From assembly GCF_041107455.1 (NCBI RefSeq), contig NZ_JBGBPY010000001.1:2356001-2420000 (forward strand): 64,000 nucleotides of DNA. The letters are read 5' to 3'. Under the pieces are notes generated by a model. The model did no database searches and was not told where the DNA came from. It worked only from the letters and a program-made list of their open reading frames with translations. Positions 35,126-44,588 of the stretch are shown here, in pieces (the first letter of the stretch is position 1; every line of letters starts with the position of its first letter). The stretch comes from Rhodanobacter humi (GTDB taxonomy: Bacteria; Pseudomonadota; Gammaproteobacteria; Xanthomonadales; Rhodanobacteraceae). Both the position numbers and the translations under genes were made by a program.

Positions 35126-35228
35126 GGTGAATTCCTTGCAAGTGGGGGTGGGGACGAGTGCAAGGTAAGGCGTGGCGCCGCGCCGAAAAAGCGATATCTT
35201 CGCAAGCCTGCCTTGAGGGAAATTCAAG

Positions 35229-36149
35229 ATGACGCGGCTCTCGCTGGACCTGCTGCAGCAGTTCGTGCTGGTCGCCCGCCACGGCAAGCTGTCGCGCGCC
35301 GCCGAGCAGGCCAATCTCACCGTGAGCGCGCTCAGCCACCAGATGCGCCAGCTGGAGGAGCGGCTGGGCCGGCGCCTGTTCGAGCGCGGCCCGCGCGGGG
35401 TCAGCCTCACCGTGGAAGGCTGCCGGCTGTTCGAGGCGGTGGGCGAGCATTTCGACGGCATCGAGCATGCGCTGCTGCGCTACCGCGACCACCGCCATGA
35501 CGCGCTCACCCTGAGCGCCAGCCCCGGCATCATGTCGAGCTGGCTGATGCCGCGCCTGCCGCGGATGGTGGCGGCGCATCCGGATCTGGAGCTCAACCTG
35601 CAGTCCACCTCGACACTGGTGGATTTCGAGCGCGAGCCGGTGGACTGCGCGCTGCGCTACGGTCGCGGCGACTGGCCGGGCCTGCATTGCGAGCGGCTGT
35701 TCGGCGAGTGGTTGGCTCCGGTGGCGGCGCCGGCGCTGGTGGCGCGGATGGGGGGCGCCAGCCCCGACGACCTCAGCGACTGGCCGCTGCTGGGCGACCC
35801 GAATCCGGCCGACCGCTGGCGCGACTGGTTCCAGCGCTTCGGCGGGACCTTGCCCGCGCGCCGGGTGGCGAACTTCGACAGCACCGACGCGGCGCGGCAT
35901 GCGGCGCTGGAAGGCCTCGGCGTGGGGCTGGGTCGCATGGTGACCTCGAAATCGCTGATCGACGCCGGCCTGCTGGTGGTGCTTGGCAGCCACTACCTGC
36001 CGGTGCCGGAGTCGTATTGGCTGGTCTACCCGCCGCGCTCGCAGGAGCATCGCGGCCTGCAGATCTTCCGCGAGTGGCTGCTGACCGAGGCGGACGACTA
36101 CTGCCGGCGGCTGCCCACGAAGCCGCATGAGGCCGTGCTGGAAGGTTGA
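35229..36149 (+). CDS. LysR-family transcriptional regulator
   Basis: A 306-residue regulator. The N-terminal winged helix-turn-helix is clear (LLQQFVLVARHGKLSRAAEQANLTVSALSHQMRQLE, residues about 6-41), followed by a GcvA-like effector domain (LSASPGIMSSWLMPRLPRM, DCALRYGRGDWPGL). GcvA-like proteins often regulate a divergently transcribed neighbour, here the 69-residue ORF. Effector unknown. Confidence 0.92.
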   Translation: MTRLSLDLLQQFVLVARHGKLSRAAEQANLTVSALSHQMRQLEERLGRRLFERGPRGVSLTVEGCRLFEAVGEHFDGIEHALLRYRDHRHDALTLSASPGIMSSWLMPRLPRMVAAHPDLELNLQSTSTLVDFEREPVDCALRYGRGDWPGLHCERLFGEWLAPVAAPALVARMGGASPDDLSDWPLLGDPNPADRWRDWFQRFGGTLPARRVANFDSTDAARHAALEGLGVGLGRMVTSKSLIDAGLLVVLGSHYLPVPESYWLVYPPRSQEHRGLQIFREWLLTEADDYCRRLPTKPHEAVLEG

Positions 36150-36233
36150 CGCGCCGCGCATCGCCTAGAATCGTCGCGGCCGGCCAGTATGGGTCGCAAG
36201 CATCCGACTTTGCCATACCCATGAGGATTCCCT

Positions 36234-36896
36234 ATGCAACGCACCGCCATCCTCGTCGACGGCGCCTTCTTCCTCGCCCGCTACCGCAAGGTGTGGGGCG
36301 AGCGCGACGCGAACGACGCACGCACCGTGGCCAAGACCGTGTTCGGCATGGCGCTGGAACACCTGAAGGCGCTGGATCGCCCGCGCGAATCGCTGTACCG
36401 CATCTTCTTCTACGACTGCCCGCCGCTGGACAAGACCTTCGCGCGCCCGGTGAGCGGCGACAGCGTGGACTTCGGTCGCAGCGGCGCCGCTGCGTTCCGC
36501 CGCGAACTGCATGAGCAGCTGCGCCGCCAGCGCAAGATGGCGCTGCGGCTGGGCCGGCTCGCCGAGCGCGGCGAGTGGAAGCTCAAGTACCAGGCCATGC
36601 AGCAACTGCGCGACGGCAGCCTGAAATGGGACGACCTGCGCGACGAGCACTACGAGCCGGACATGCGCCAGACCCAGGTGGACATGAAGATCGGCATCGA
36701 CATCGCCGCGCTGGCCTACAAGCACCTGGTGGACCAGATCGTGCTGGTGGCCGGCGACGCGGATTTCATTCCCGCCGCGAAGCTGGCGCGCCGCGAAGGC
36801 ATCGACTTCATCCTCGACCCGATGTGGCAGGGCATCGCCTCGGACCTGCATGAACACATCGACGGCCTGCAATCGGTGTGTCCGCGACCGTTCTGA
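36234..36896 (+). CDS. NYN domain (PIN-like) putative ribonuclease
   Basis: A 220-residue protein of the LabA/DUF88 type. The acidic residues of a PIN-like active site are visible: ILVDGAFF near the N-terminus, KIGIDIAALAYK in the middle and LVAGDADFIPAA in the last third, with DFILDPM near the end. NYN proteins are metal-dependent ribonucleases; no toxin or antitoxin partner lies alongside. Start ATG 36234 (MQRTAILVDGAFF). Confidence 0.85.
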   Translation: MQRTAILVDGAFFLARYRKVWGERDANDARTVAKTVFGMALEHLKALDRPRESLYRIFFYDCPPLDKTFARPVSGDSVDFGRSGAAAFRRELHEQLRRQRKMALRLGRLAERGEWKLKYQAMQQLRDGSLKWDDLRDEHYEPDMRQTQVDMKIGIDIAALAYKHLVDQIVLVAGDADFIPAAKLARREGIDFILDPMWQGIASDLHEHIDGLQSVCPRPF

Positions 36897-36956
36897 CGCG
36901 CGCCTGATGCGCCTGTACCCTTCTCCATTCTTGGCATGCATGCACGAGGAGTCACC

Positions 36957-37832
36957 ATGAAACGTTCGCAGCTCCGTGGAATAGGCATCGCACTGATGGT
37001 TTTCGGCGCAGCGGCAGGCGCGCAGCAGGCGATGAAGCATCCACCCGCCGGCGCGGCGGTGGTATCGAGCAGCGCCAGCAGCATCGATGCCGCGCTGGCG
37101 GGCGGCTGGCGCTCGCCGGCGAACCGTGCGCGCGACGTCTACCGTCACCCCAAGGCCACGCTGCAATTCTTCGGCGTCCAGCCGAACCAGACGGTGGTCG
37201 AAATCAACCCGTCCGCCGGCTGGTACAGCGAGGTGCTTGCGCCGCTGCTGCGTGACCACGGCCACTACATCGCCGCCGAGCCCGTGCCGGCGAGCGGTGA
37301 CGAAGCCAAACGCGACGACAGCAAGCTGCGCAAGAAATTCGCGGCCGATCCGGTCGACTACGGCAAGGCCCGCATCGTCGAGTTCGATCCCAAGGCGCCG
37401 GTGTTCGGTCCGCCCGGCTCGGCCGACCGCGTGCTGACTTTCCGCAATGTGCACAACTGGACCGAGGCCGGCACCGCGCCGGCGATGTTCAAGGCGTTCT
37501 TCGCCGTGCTCCGCCCCGGCGGCGTGCTCGGCGTGACCGACCACCGCGCCGCGCCGGGGGCCAGCCTGGCCGCCGTGGAATCCGGCGGCTACCTGCCCAC
37601 GGACTACGTGATCAAGCTCGCCACCGACGCCGGCTTCAGGCTCGCCGGCCAGAGCGAGATCAACGCCAACCCCAAGGACACCAGGGACCATCCGAAGGGC
37701 GTGTGGACCTTGCCGCCCACGCTGACCCTGGGCGACAAGGACCGGGCGAAGTACCTGGCGATCGGCGAATCGGACCGCATGACACTGCGCTTCGTGAAGC
37801 CGGTGGAAGCCGCTGCCGCGCCAGCACACTGA
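36957..37832 (+). CDS. Exported class I SAM-methyltransferase-like protein
   Basis: A 291-residue protein with a signal peptide (about residues 1-23, VFGAAAGAQQ) followed by a Rossmann-like methyltransferase domain: VVEINPSAGWYSEVLAPLL as the SAM motif I equivalent, GPPGSADRVLTFRNVHNW, and LRPGGVLGVTDHR. The family is widespread in proteobacteria; being exported makes real SAM chemistry doubtful, and its function is unknown. GAGGAG lies seven bases before ATG 36957. Confidence 0.8.
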   Translation: MKRSQLRGIGIALMVFGAAAGAQQAMKHPPAGAAVVSSSASSIDAALAGGWRSPANRARDVYRHPKATLQFFGVQPNQTVVEINPSAGWYSEVLAPLLRDHGHYIAAEPVPASGDEAKRDDSKLRKKFAADPVDYGKARIVEFDPKAPVFGPPGSADRVLTFRNVHNWTEAGTAPAMFKAFFAVLRPGGVLGVTDHRAAPGASLAAVESGGYLPTDYVIKLATDAGFRLAGQSEINANPKDTRDHPKGVWTLPPTLTLGDKDRAKYLAIGESDRMTLRFVKPVEAAAAPAH

Positions 37833-37850
37833 ACACCGCGTGCGCCGGCC

Positions 37851-38384
37851 ATGCTCATCGCGCTGAACAAGCCCTACGGCGTGCTCTGCCAGTTCACCGA
37901 CGGGCGCGGCCGGCCCACGCTGGCCGACTATGTGAAACAGAAGGGCGTCTACGCGGCGGGCCGGCTGGACCACGACAGCGAAGGCCTGCTGCTGCTCACC
38001 GACGACGGCCGGCTGCAGCAGCGGCTGGCCGACCCGCGCCACAAGCAGCCCAAGACCTACCTGGTGCAGGTGGACGGCGCGATCGACGATGCGGCGCTCG
38101 CCGCGCTGCGCCGTGGCGTGGTGCTGAACGACGGCCCCACCTTGCCGGCGCCCGTCGAGCATGCCGTGGAGCCGGACTGGTTGTGGCCGCGCGACCCGCC
38201 GGTGCGCTTCCGCAAGGCGATCCCCACCAGCTGGCTCACGCTCACCTTGCGCGAGGGACGCAACCGCCAGGTGCGGCGGATGACGGCAGCGGTGGGCTTC
38301 CCCACGCTGCGGCTGATCCGCGTGCGCATCGGCGAGCACGCGCTGGATGGCTTGGTGCCGGGCGAAACGCGCGTGATCGTTTGA
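37851..38384 (+). CDS. rluE: 23S rRNA pseudouridine synthase RluE-like
   Basis: A 177-residue RsuA/RluB/E/F-family pseudouridine synthase without an S4 domain. [14 protein letters not shown] opens the fold, the catalytic aspartate lies in [16 protein letters not shown], and [11 protein letters not shown] is the conserved basic motif. The short form without S4 corresponds to RluE, which modifies 23S rRNA helix 89. It starts 18 bases after the methyltransferase gene. Confidence 0.87.
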   Translation: MLIALNKPYGVLCQFTDGRGRPTLADYVKQKGVYAAGRLDHDSEGLLLLTDDGRLQQRLADPRHKQPKTYLVQVDGAIDDAALAALRRGVVLNDGPTLPAPVEHAVEPDWLWPRDPPVRFRKAIPTSWLTLTLREGRNRQVRRMTAAVGFPTLRLIRVRIGEHALDGLVPGETRVIV

Positions 38385-38494
38385 AGAGTGCGGCCGTGGA
38401 TGGCCGCCCGTTTGATCCTTGCGATCAGGGATGATCGCAAAAGTCATGCGTTGAGACGCGATAATCGCGGCACCCGTCCCCACGGAGTCCGCGC

Positions 38495-39241
38495 ATGGAA
38501 TTCAAGGATCACTTCTCCGGCCACGCCGCGCTGTACCGCGACGCGCGCCCGTTGCCGCCCGCCGACTGGTTCGACTGGCTGGCGCAGCAGGCACCCGACC
38601 GCGCGCTGGCCTGGGATGCCGGCTGCGGCAACGGCCAGGCCAGCCTCGGCCTCGCCGCGCATTTCGGGCGCGTGGTCGCCACCGATCCCAGCGCCACTCA
38701 GATCGCGCAGGCCGCGGCGCATCCGCGCATCGACTACCGCGTGGAGCCGGCCGAACGCAGCACGCTTGCCGCGGGCAGCGCGAACCTGGTCGGCGTGTCC
38801 CAGGCGCTGCACTGGTTCGACCTCGACGCCTTCCATGCCGAGGTGCGCCGCGTGGCGAAACCCGGCGCGCTGCTGGCGATCTCCGCCTACGGCAACTGCA
38901 GCGTGAGCCGCGGGGTCGATGCGGTCGAACGGCGCCTCTACGCCGACACGCTGGGCCCGGACTGGCCGCCCGAACGCGCGCTGGTGGATGCCGGCTACCG
39001 CGACCTGCCGTTCCCGTTCGCGCCGGTGGAAGCGCCCAGTTTCATGATGCGCGCGGACTGGAACCTCGCGCAGTTCCTCGCTTACCTGCGCTCGTGGTCG
39101 GCCACCCAGCGATACGCGAAACGCACCGGCAGCGATGCAGTGCATGCGGCAATGCCGGAACTGGCTGCAGCATGGGGTGACCCTGAGCAGATGCGCGCCG
39201 TGCGCTGGCCGTTCTTCACCCGCGTGGGACGCGTGGACTAA
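38495..39241 (+). CDS. Class I SAM-dependent methyltransferase
   Basis: A 248-residue methyltransferase of the type 11 group: DHFSGHAALYRDARP at the N-terminus, motif I WDAGCGNGQASLGLA (about residues 43-56), VVATDPSATQI, and VGVSQALHWFDLDAF. Small-molecule acceptor unknown; related proteins resemble the yeast Tmt1/YMR209-like group. A short spacer after rluE may hold its own promoter. Its stop codon overlaps that of tatD on the other strand. Confidence 0.87.
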   Translation: MEFKDHFSGHAALYRDARPLPPADWFDWLAQQAPDRALAWDAGCGNGQASLGLAAHFGRVVATDPSATQIAQAAAHPRIDYRVEPAERSTLAAGSANLVGVSQALHWFDLDAFHAEVRRVAKPGALLAISAYGNCSVSRGVDAVERRLYADTLGPDWPPERALVDAGYRDLPFPFAPVEAPSFMMRADWNLAQFLAYLRSWSATQRYAKRTGSDAVHAAMPELAAAWGDPEQMRAVRWPFFTRVGRVD

Positions 39242-40035
39242 CCCTGCTTCGGCAGGCCGAAGAACGCAGCGGCCGTGGCCGTGCTGTTCGCCGCGGTGAC
39301 CTCCGCCGGCTCGCCGCGGTCGCGCGCGATCTCCGCGCAGATGTGCCTGAGATACATCGGTTCGTTGCGCCGGTGCGAGGGTAGCGGGCGCACGGTGCGC
39401 GGCAACAGATAGGGCGCATCGGTCTCGATCATCAGGCGGTCGGCGGGAATCTCGCGCACCAGCTCGCGCAGGTGGCTGCCGCGGCGCTCGTCGCAGATCC
39501 AGCCGGTGATGCCGATATGGCAGTCCAGCGCGAGGTAGTCGGCGAGCGCTTCGCGGCTGTCGGTGAAGCAGTGCACCACCGCGGCCGGCACCTTGTCGCG
39601 CCAGCGCCGGAGCAGGGCGACGAAATCCGCGTGCGCGTCGCGCTGATGCAGGAACAGCGGCTTGCCCAGCTCGGCCGCGATGGCCAGCTGCCGCTCGAAC
39701 ACCGCCAGTTGCACGTCGCGCGGCGAGTAGTTGCGGTTGTAGTCCAGCCCGGTCTCGCCCACCGCGCGTACCGCAGGATCCTGCGCAAACACGCGCAGCC
39801 GCGCGTCGGTGGCGTCGTCGTAGTCCACCGCGTGGTGCGGATGCACGCCGGCCGTGGCCCACAGCACGCCGGGATGCGCATGCGCCAGCGCCAGCGCGTG
39901 TTCGCTGCCCTCGCGCGAGGCGCCGGTGACGACCATCCGATCCACGCCATGTTCCCGCGCACGCTGCAGCACGGCGTCGAAGTCGTGGCGGAAGGATTCG
40001 TGGCCGAGGTTGGCGCCGATGTCGATCAGAGACAT
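39238..40035 (-). CDS. tatD: TatD-family metal-dependent DNase
   Basis: A 265-residue TIM-barrel hydrolase. Metal ligands appear in order: an N-terminal IDIGANLGHESF (Asn where many TatD proteins have His), GVHPHHA, GETGLDYNR, FLHQRDAH, VVHCFTDS and ETDAPYLLPR. The GANL variant at the first site is typical of E. coli TatD rather than YcfH/YjjV. Acts as a 3'-5' exonuclease in DNA quality control. Start ATG 40035. Confidence 0.9.
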   Translation of the reverse strand: MSLIDIGANLGHESFRHDFDAVLQRAREHGVDRMVVTGASREGSEHALALAHAHPGVLWATAGVHPHHAVDYDDATDARLRVFAQDPAVRAVGETGLDYNRNYSPRDVQLAVFERQLAIAAELGKPLFLHQRDAHADFVALLRRWRDKVPAAVVHCFTDSREALADYLALDCHIGITGWICDERRGSHLRELVREIPADRLMIETDAPYLLPRTVRPLPSHRRNEPMYLRHICAEIARDRGEPAEVTAANSTATAAAFFGLPKQG

Positions 40036-40491
40036 GGGATTTCCCGAAAAAACCATCGGGCATTCTGGCAGAACTGCCGACTGCGCCGTCGGCTCGCCGG
40101 CATCCGCGGAGCGACCGGACACGTCGTCGCGCTGCAGGGCAGCAACCGTCGTCGGGCGGCGTGTCGACGGACGATCGGCGCCGATTTCGACTACCCGTCT
40201 CGCTTCATACGGCGCGTGGCAACCGGCTGCCGGCGCCGGGTTTGCCTGCGGCCAGCGTCTTTGCCCGCGGCGCAGCAAACACCGGGAAAGATTTGCGTTG
40301 ACCCGTCGTAAAACCTTGCGATAGGTTCGCCAGCAGGCGTCAAGTTTTTGACGTCGTTGTCGATCGGGACGGGGGGAATGCGCGCGGGCGATCGACGTCG
40401 TGCCGAAACGCCATGACGACGCACACCACAAGCACGCGCGACTAATTGCGTACCTCGAACGAGGCGCGGGCATCATCAACGGGAGAGTTGC
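40036..40491. other. Long intergenic region upstream of secreted metalloprotease pair
   Basis: About 455 bases without a supported gene. The half next to tatD is GC-rich; the half from about 40290 is more AT-rich and holds a possible plus-strand promoter (TTGACC near 40300 followed by a weak -10) and a small hairpin CGTCAA-gttt-TTGACG at 40338-40353. The remaining stretch to the RBS (GGGAGAG before ATG 40492) would be a long untranslated leader. Confidence 0.4.
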
Positions 40492-40941
40492 ATGGACACG
40501 AAACGGGCAATGCGCAATTCAGGCCTGGCGATAGCCGGGCTTTTCATGGCCGCGGCAGTCAGCGCGGCCGAGCCGCAAACGGCCACGCAAGACACGTCGG
40601 TGACTGTGCAGGGGGTGCAGGTGGCCATCGATCCGGCCACCGGGCAATTGGTGGCGCCCACCGCTGAGCAGCGCGCGGCCTTGTCTCGCGCCATGCTCGA
40701 ACAATCCGCCTCCGCACCGGCGGCGCGTGGCGCGCGACGCGCGGATGCAACTCCGCGTAATGAAGCGGAGGCGCAGCAAACCTTGCGCACGATTCGTCTG
40801 CAGAGCGGTGGCCAGGCGCTGGGCATGGAGGTTCCCGAGTCGCTGATGAGCAGCCTGGTGGCCGAGCGTCGTGCCGATGGCAGCTTGAACATCCATCACC
40901 AGGGTGAAAGCCCGCAGGCCACGGCGGAGGTGACCCAATGA
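40492..40941 (+). CDS. Small exported protein coupled to the metalloprotease
   Basis: A 149-residue protein with a signal peptide (cleavage near AVSAAEP, residue 26). The mature part is polar and low in aromatic residues, with TVQGVQVAIDPATGQLVAPTAEQRAAL and a C-terminal VAERRADGSLNIHHQGE; similar proline/alanine-flanked modules occur beside secreted peptidases in xanthomonads. Its TGA overlaps the ATG of the metalloprotease gene, so the two are made together. A role as in-trans propeptide, chaperone or inhibitor is inference only. Confidence 0.75.
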   Translation: MDTKRAMRNSGLAIAGLFMAAAVSAAEPQTATQDTSVTVQGVQVAIDPATGQLVAPTAEQRAALSRAMLEQSASAPAARGARRADATPRNEAEAQQTLRTIRLQSGGQALGMEVPESLMSSLVAERRADGSLNIHHQGESPQATAEVTQ

Positions 40942-42623
40942 TCCGCCACAACATGTTGTTCCGCGCCTTGTTGGGCGTCGGCTTGCTGGGCATGGCAGGC
41001 TATGTTTCCGCTGCCGAGATCAAGGTCGCCAACCAAGACGTGGGCACCGGCCAAGGCCTGGATGACCCGACGCCGGCCAGCCCGGTTGGCGGCAACCCAG
41101 GCACCACCCGCGGCGAACAGGCACGCATCGTGTTCCAGTTCGCCGCCGACCTGTGGGGTGCGGTGCTGCAGAGCGAGGTGCCGGTCACCGTCAGTGCCAG
41201 CTTCGCCAAGCTCAGTTGTACGGCAACCGCTGGCACGCTCGGCTCGGCCGGTGCCACTTACATCTTCGGTTTCGAAGACCCGGCGCCGGCCGGTGCGCTG
41301 TCCAACACCTGGTATCACTCGGCGTTGTTCGACGCTCTGGCTGGTGAGGATGCGGCGCCCGGCGCGGCGGACATCCGGGCGCGTTTCAACGGTGCGCTGG
41401 GCTCCACGGGTTGCCTTGAAGGCGCGTCGTGGTACTTCGGCCTCGACGGCAAGCAGCCGGTCGGCTCGATCGACTTCCTCAACGTGGTGCTGCACGAGAT
41501 GGCGCACGGCCTGGGTTTCTCCGGCTTCGGCAGCCTCACCACCGGTCAGCCACTGTCCGGCTTGCCGGATATTTACAGCACCTTCGTTTTCGACAACAGC
41601 CGGCAGAAGGGCTGGTATGCGATGACACCTGCCGAGCGCGTTGCCTCGGCGGTGAATGACGGGCATCTGGTCTTCACCGGCGCCAACGTGAAAGCGGAGG
41701 CGCCGCTGTGGCTGACGCCGCCCTTGATGTTGCGCATCAGCGCGCCGGCGCCGGCCGCGGGCGACTATGCGATCAACCAGGCCGCATTTGGTCCGACAGC
41801 AACCTCCGGCAACTTCCGCGGCGGCATTGTCGCGGCGGTGACCGGCGCCAATGCGGAAGGCTGCACGCCATTCGACAACGCCGCGGCCGTGGCCGGCCAT
41901 CTGGCGCTGGTCGTGCGTGGCACCTGTGCCTTTACCGACAAGGTGGAAAACGCGCAGAACGCCGGCGCCACCGGCGTGATCATCGCCAACAACCAGCCCG
42001 GCACGATCGTGCCCGGCGGCACTCCGGTCAATCCGGTCAATATCCCGGTGGTTTCGGTGAGCCAGGTCGACGGCAACACGCTGCGCGCCAATCCCGGCGG
42101 GCTTGCCGGTGGCTTGGCGCTGGGCTCGTCACTGGCCGGCGCCGACGCTGCGGGCAACGTGCAGTTGTATGCACCGAGCGAGTTGGCCCAGGGCTCGTCG
42201 TTCTCGCACTACGACACCCGGCTGACGCCGAACGCCTTGATGGAGTACGCGATCAGCTCGGATCTGATCAGCCAGCTCACCCTCGACCTTACCCCCGCGC
42301 TGTTCAAGGATGAGGGGTGGAAGCTCAACGAGGGCAATCAACAACTGTTGCGCTGCGACACCGGCATTCCCACCTTCATGCCTGGTGGGCCGATCATCGG
42401 TGCCAACGTCGTGGCCAATGCCAAGCTGCTGGCGGGAGCTGCCGCTTCGCTGGGTGAATACCGCACGGCCGTCCACAATTACGCCAATGAACTGGCCGTA
42501 AACGGGCTGCTCACCAAGCACCAGGCGACACGCCTGGACGCCTGCCTGAATCCGGCCAAGACACGCGATCAGTTCAACGCCTGGGGCCTCGGTGCGGGAC
42601 ATTCCGCCAGCGGCAAGAACTAA
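40938..42623 (+). CDS. Secreted zinc metalloprotease with PA domain
   Basis: A 561-residue exported protein. A signal peptide (to about residue 26, AGYVSAAE) is followed by a peptidase region with the zinc motif HEMAHGLGF (HExxHxxG type, about residues 186-194) and a protease-associated (PA) domain around residues 285-390 (VVRGTCAFTDKVENAQNAGATGVIIAN). The C-terminal region holds another helical segment but no obvious secretion tag. Likely leaves the cell by the type II system encoded just downstream. No classical N-terminal propeptide is present. An intrinsic terminator follows. Confidence 0.87.
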   Translation: MIRHNMLFRALLGVGLLGMAGYVSAAEIKVANQDVGTGQGLDDPTPASPVGGNPGTTRGEQARIVFQFAADLWGAVLQSEVPVTVSASFAKLSCTATAGTLGSAGATYIFGFEDPAPAGALSNTWYHSALFDALAGEDAAPGAADIRARFNGALGSTGCLEGASWYFGLDGKQPVGSIDFLNVVLHEMAHGLGFSGFGSLTTGQPLSGLPDIYSTFVFDNSRQKGWYAMTPAERVASAVNDGHLVFTGANVKAEAPLWLTPPLMLRISAPAPAAGDYAINQAAFGPTATSGNFRGGIVAAVTGANAEGCTPFDNAAAVAGHLALVVRGTCAFTDKVENAQNAGATGVIIANNQPGTIVPGGTPVNPVNIPVVSVSQVDGNTLRANPGGLAGGLALGSSLAGADAAGNVQLYAPSELAQGSSFSHYDTRLTPNALMEYAISSDLISQLTLDLTPALFKDEGWKLNEGNQQLLRCDTGIPTFMPGGPIIGANVVANAKLLAGAAASLGEYRTAVHNYANELAVNGLLTKHQATRLDACLNPAKTRDQFNAWGLGAGHSASGKN

Positions 42624-42657
42624 CATCCACCAGGCGCAGCATTGAAGTAGACCCCAG

Positions 42658-42690
42658 GGATCCCGCCAGTTTGGCGGGATCCTTTTCTTC
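42658..42690 (+). terminator. Intrinsic terminator after metalloprotease gene
   Basis: Perfect 11-bp stem GGATCCCGCCA/TGGCGGGATCC with a three-base loop, directly followed by TTTTCTTC. It separates the protease operon from the xps operon. Confidence 0.9.
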
Positions 42691-42850
42691 GCTGGTCGGA
42701 ATTGCCATGAACCTGCGGTCATGGCGCCGTCGCCAGTGCCGGCGCCGACGGGCGCCGGTTTTGTGTGGGTCGGCGGATGTGTTACGAATGGCGCCTGGTC
42801 GATGGGTGTTGGAGGGCGTCGGCAGTGGCTTGATCGAAGCGGGGTGGACG

Positions 42851-44578
42851 ATGTCTGCGGTGGTGGGGTCGGCGGCGCAGTCGGCGCAGGTAGAGGATCG
42901 CGAGGCTCAGGTGTGCGCGCTGCTGGTCGCGCGTGGGCAGCTGAAAGACAGCGATCTCGGCCGCGCGCGGCACTTGCACGAGGAAGCGGGCGACAGCACG
43001 CTGTCGACCTTGCTCGGTCGTCTGGGTCTGGTGTCCGAGCGTAGCCTGGCCGAGGCTTGGGCCACCTTGCTTGGCGTGCCGTTGCTGGCCGCGCGTGATG
43101 CACCGGAGTCGCCACCGGCGGACGTGGAGTTGTCGCTGCGCTTTCTCAAACAGCAACACGTGGTGCCGGTGAGCGACGGCGAACACGGGCTGGCGCTGCT
43201 GATGGCCGATCCGGCCGACCCGTATCCGCTGCAGGCGGTGACGCTGGCGGCGGGGCGTCCGGTGGCGCTGCGCATCGGCCTGCGCTCGGAGATCGACGAC
43301 CTGATCGAGCGCTATTACGGCTCGGGTCGTTCCGCGATGGGCACCATCGTGGAGAACATCGACGGCGGCGCCAGCGAAGTGGACGACGTGGAGCACCTGC
43401 GCGACCTCGCCAGCGAGGCGCCGGTGATCCGGCTGGTGAACCTGATCCTGCAGCGCGCAGTGGAACAGCGCGCATCGGACGTGCACATCGAGCCGTTCGA
43501 GAACCGGCTCAAGGTGCGCTACCGCATCGACGGCGTGCTGCACGAGGTGGAGGCGCCGCCGGCATCGAGCACCGCGGCGGTGATCTCGCGCGTGAAGATC
43601 ATGGCCAAGCTCAACATCGCCGAACGCCGCCTGCCGCAGGACGGCCGCATCCAGCTGCGCGTGCAAGGCAAGGAGCTGGACCTGCGCGTCTCCACCGTAC
43701 CCACCAGCTTCGGCGAGTCGGTGGTGATGCGCATCCTCGACCGCGAGTCGGTGGTGTTCGACTTCGCCTCGCTGGGTTTCACCGACAATTTCCAGTCGCG
43801 CTTCGTCGAAGTGCTGGAGCGCCCGCACGGCATCCTGCTGGTCACCGGCCCCACCGGCTCGGGCAAGACCACCACGCTGTACACCGCGCTGTCGAAGATC
43901 AACACGCCGGACGTGAAGATCATCACGGTCGAAGATCCGGTCGAATACCAGATCGAGGGCATCAACCAGATCCAGGTGAAACCGCAGATCGGGCTGGATT
44001 TCGCCGGCGCGCTGCGCTCCATCGTGCGCCAGGATCCGGACGTCATCATGATCGGCGAGATGCGCGACCTGGAGACCTGCCGCATCGCGATCCAGTCCGC
44101 GCTCACCGGCCATCTCGTGCTCTCGACCCTGCATACCAACAGCGCGGCCGGCGGGATCACCCGCCTGCTCGACATGGGCGTGGAGGACTACCTGCTCGGC
44201 TCCACCGTCAACGGCATCCTCGCCCAGCGCCTGGTGCGCCGGCTCGATCCGGCGACCGCGGTGCCCTACGAACCCTCGCCCGAGGTGATTGCGCAGTTCG
44301 AATTGGAGAAATACACGGGCGGCAAACCGATCCGCCTGTGGAAGCCGGGCAGCAGCGCGGCGAATCCCAGCGGTTACCGCGGCCGCCAGGCGATCATGGA
44401 GTTCCTGGTGATGAGCGATCCGCTGCGTCGCCTGGTGATGCAGAAGGCCGACGCCGGCGAGATCGAGAAGCAGGCGCGCGCCGAAGGCATGCGCACCATG
44501 TACGAGGACGGCATCGCCAAGTCGCTCGCCGGCGTCACCACGCTGGAGGAGGTGCTGCGTGTCACGCAGGAGGGCTGA
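42851..44578 (+). CDS. gspE: Type II secretion ATPase GspE/XpsE
   Basis: A 575-residue hexameric ATPase that powers pseudopilus assembly. The N-terminal GspE domains (residues about 15-170) precede the ATPase core: GPTGSGKTTTLY Walker A (about 331-342), ITVEDPVEYQIEGINQIQV (Asp box), GEMRDLETCRIAIQSALTGHLVLSTLHTN (Walker B and His box). Oddly, the four-cysteine zinc-binding module normally found after RLVRRL is absent; the segment reads RRLDPATAVPYEPSPEV and SSAANPSGYRGR with no cysteine. Start ATG 42851 (MSAVVGSAAQ) was preferred over upstream in-frame codons, which lack an RBS. First gene of the xps operon. Confidence 0.94.
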   Translation: MSAVVGSAAQSAQVEDREAQVCALLVARGQLKDSDLGRARHLHEEAGDSTLSTLLGRLGLVSERSLAEAWATLLGVPLLAARDAPESPPADVELSLRFLKQQHVVPVSDGEHGLALLMADPADPYPLQAVTLAAGRPVALRIGLRSEIDDLIERYYGSGRSAMGTIVENIDGGASEVDDVEHLRDLASEAPVIRLVNLILQRAVEQRASDVHIEPFENRLKVRYRIDGVLHEVEAPPASSTAAVISRVKIMAKLNIAERRLPQDGRIQLRVQGKELDLRVSTVPTSFGESVVMRILDRESVVFDFASLGFTDNFQSRFVEVLERPHGILLVTGPTGSGKTTTLYTALSKINTPDVKIITVEDPVEYQIEGINQIQVKPQIGLDFAGALRSIVRQDPDVIMIGEMRDLETCRIAIQSALTGHLVLSTLHTNSAAGGITRLLDMGVEDYLLGSTVNGILAQRLVRRLDPATAVPYEPSPEVIAQFELEKYTGGKPIRLWKPGSSAANPSGYRGRQAIMEFLVMSDPLRRLVMQKADAGEIEKQARAEGMRTMYEDGIAKSLAGVTTLEEVLRVTQEG

Positions 44579-44588
44579 TGCGCTCTTT

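Noticed and set aside
35126-35228. LysR box (CGAA-N11-TTCG near 35190) between the LysR gene and its divergent neighbour
   Set aside because: The arms are only four bases and such matches are common in this composition; not strong enough to list as a site.
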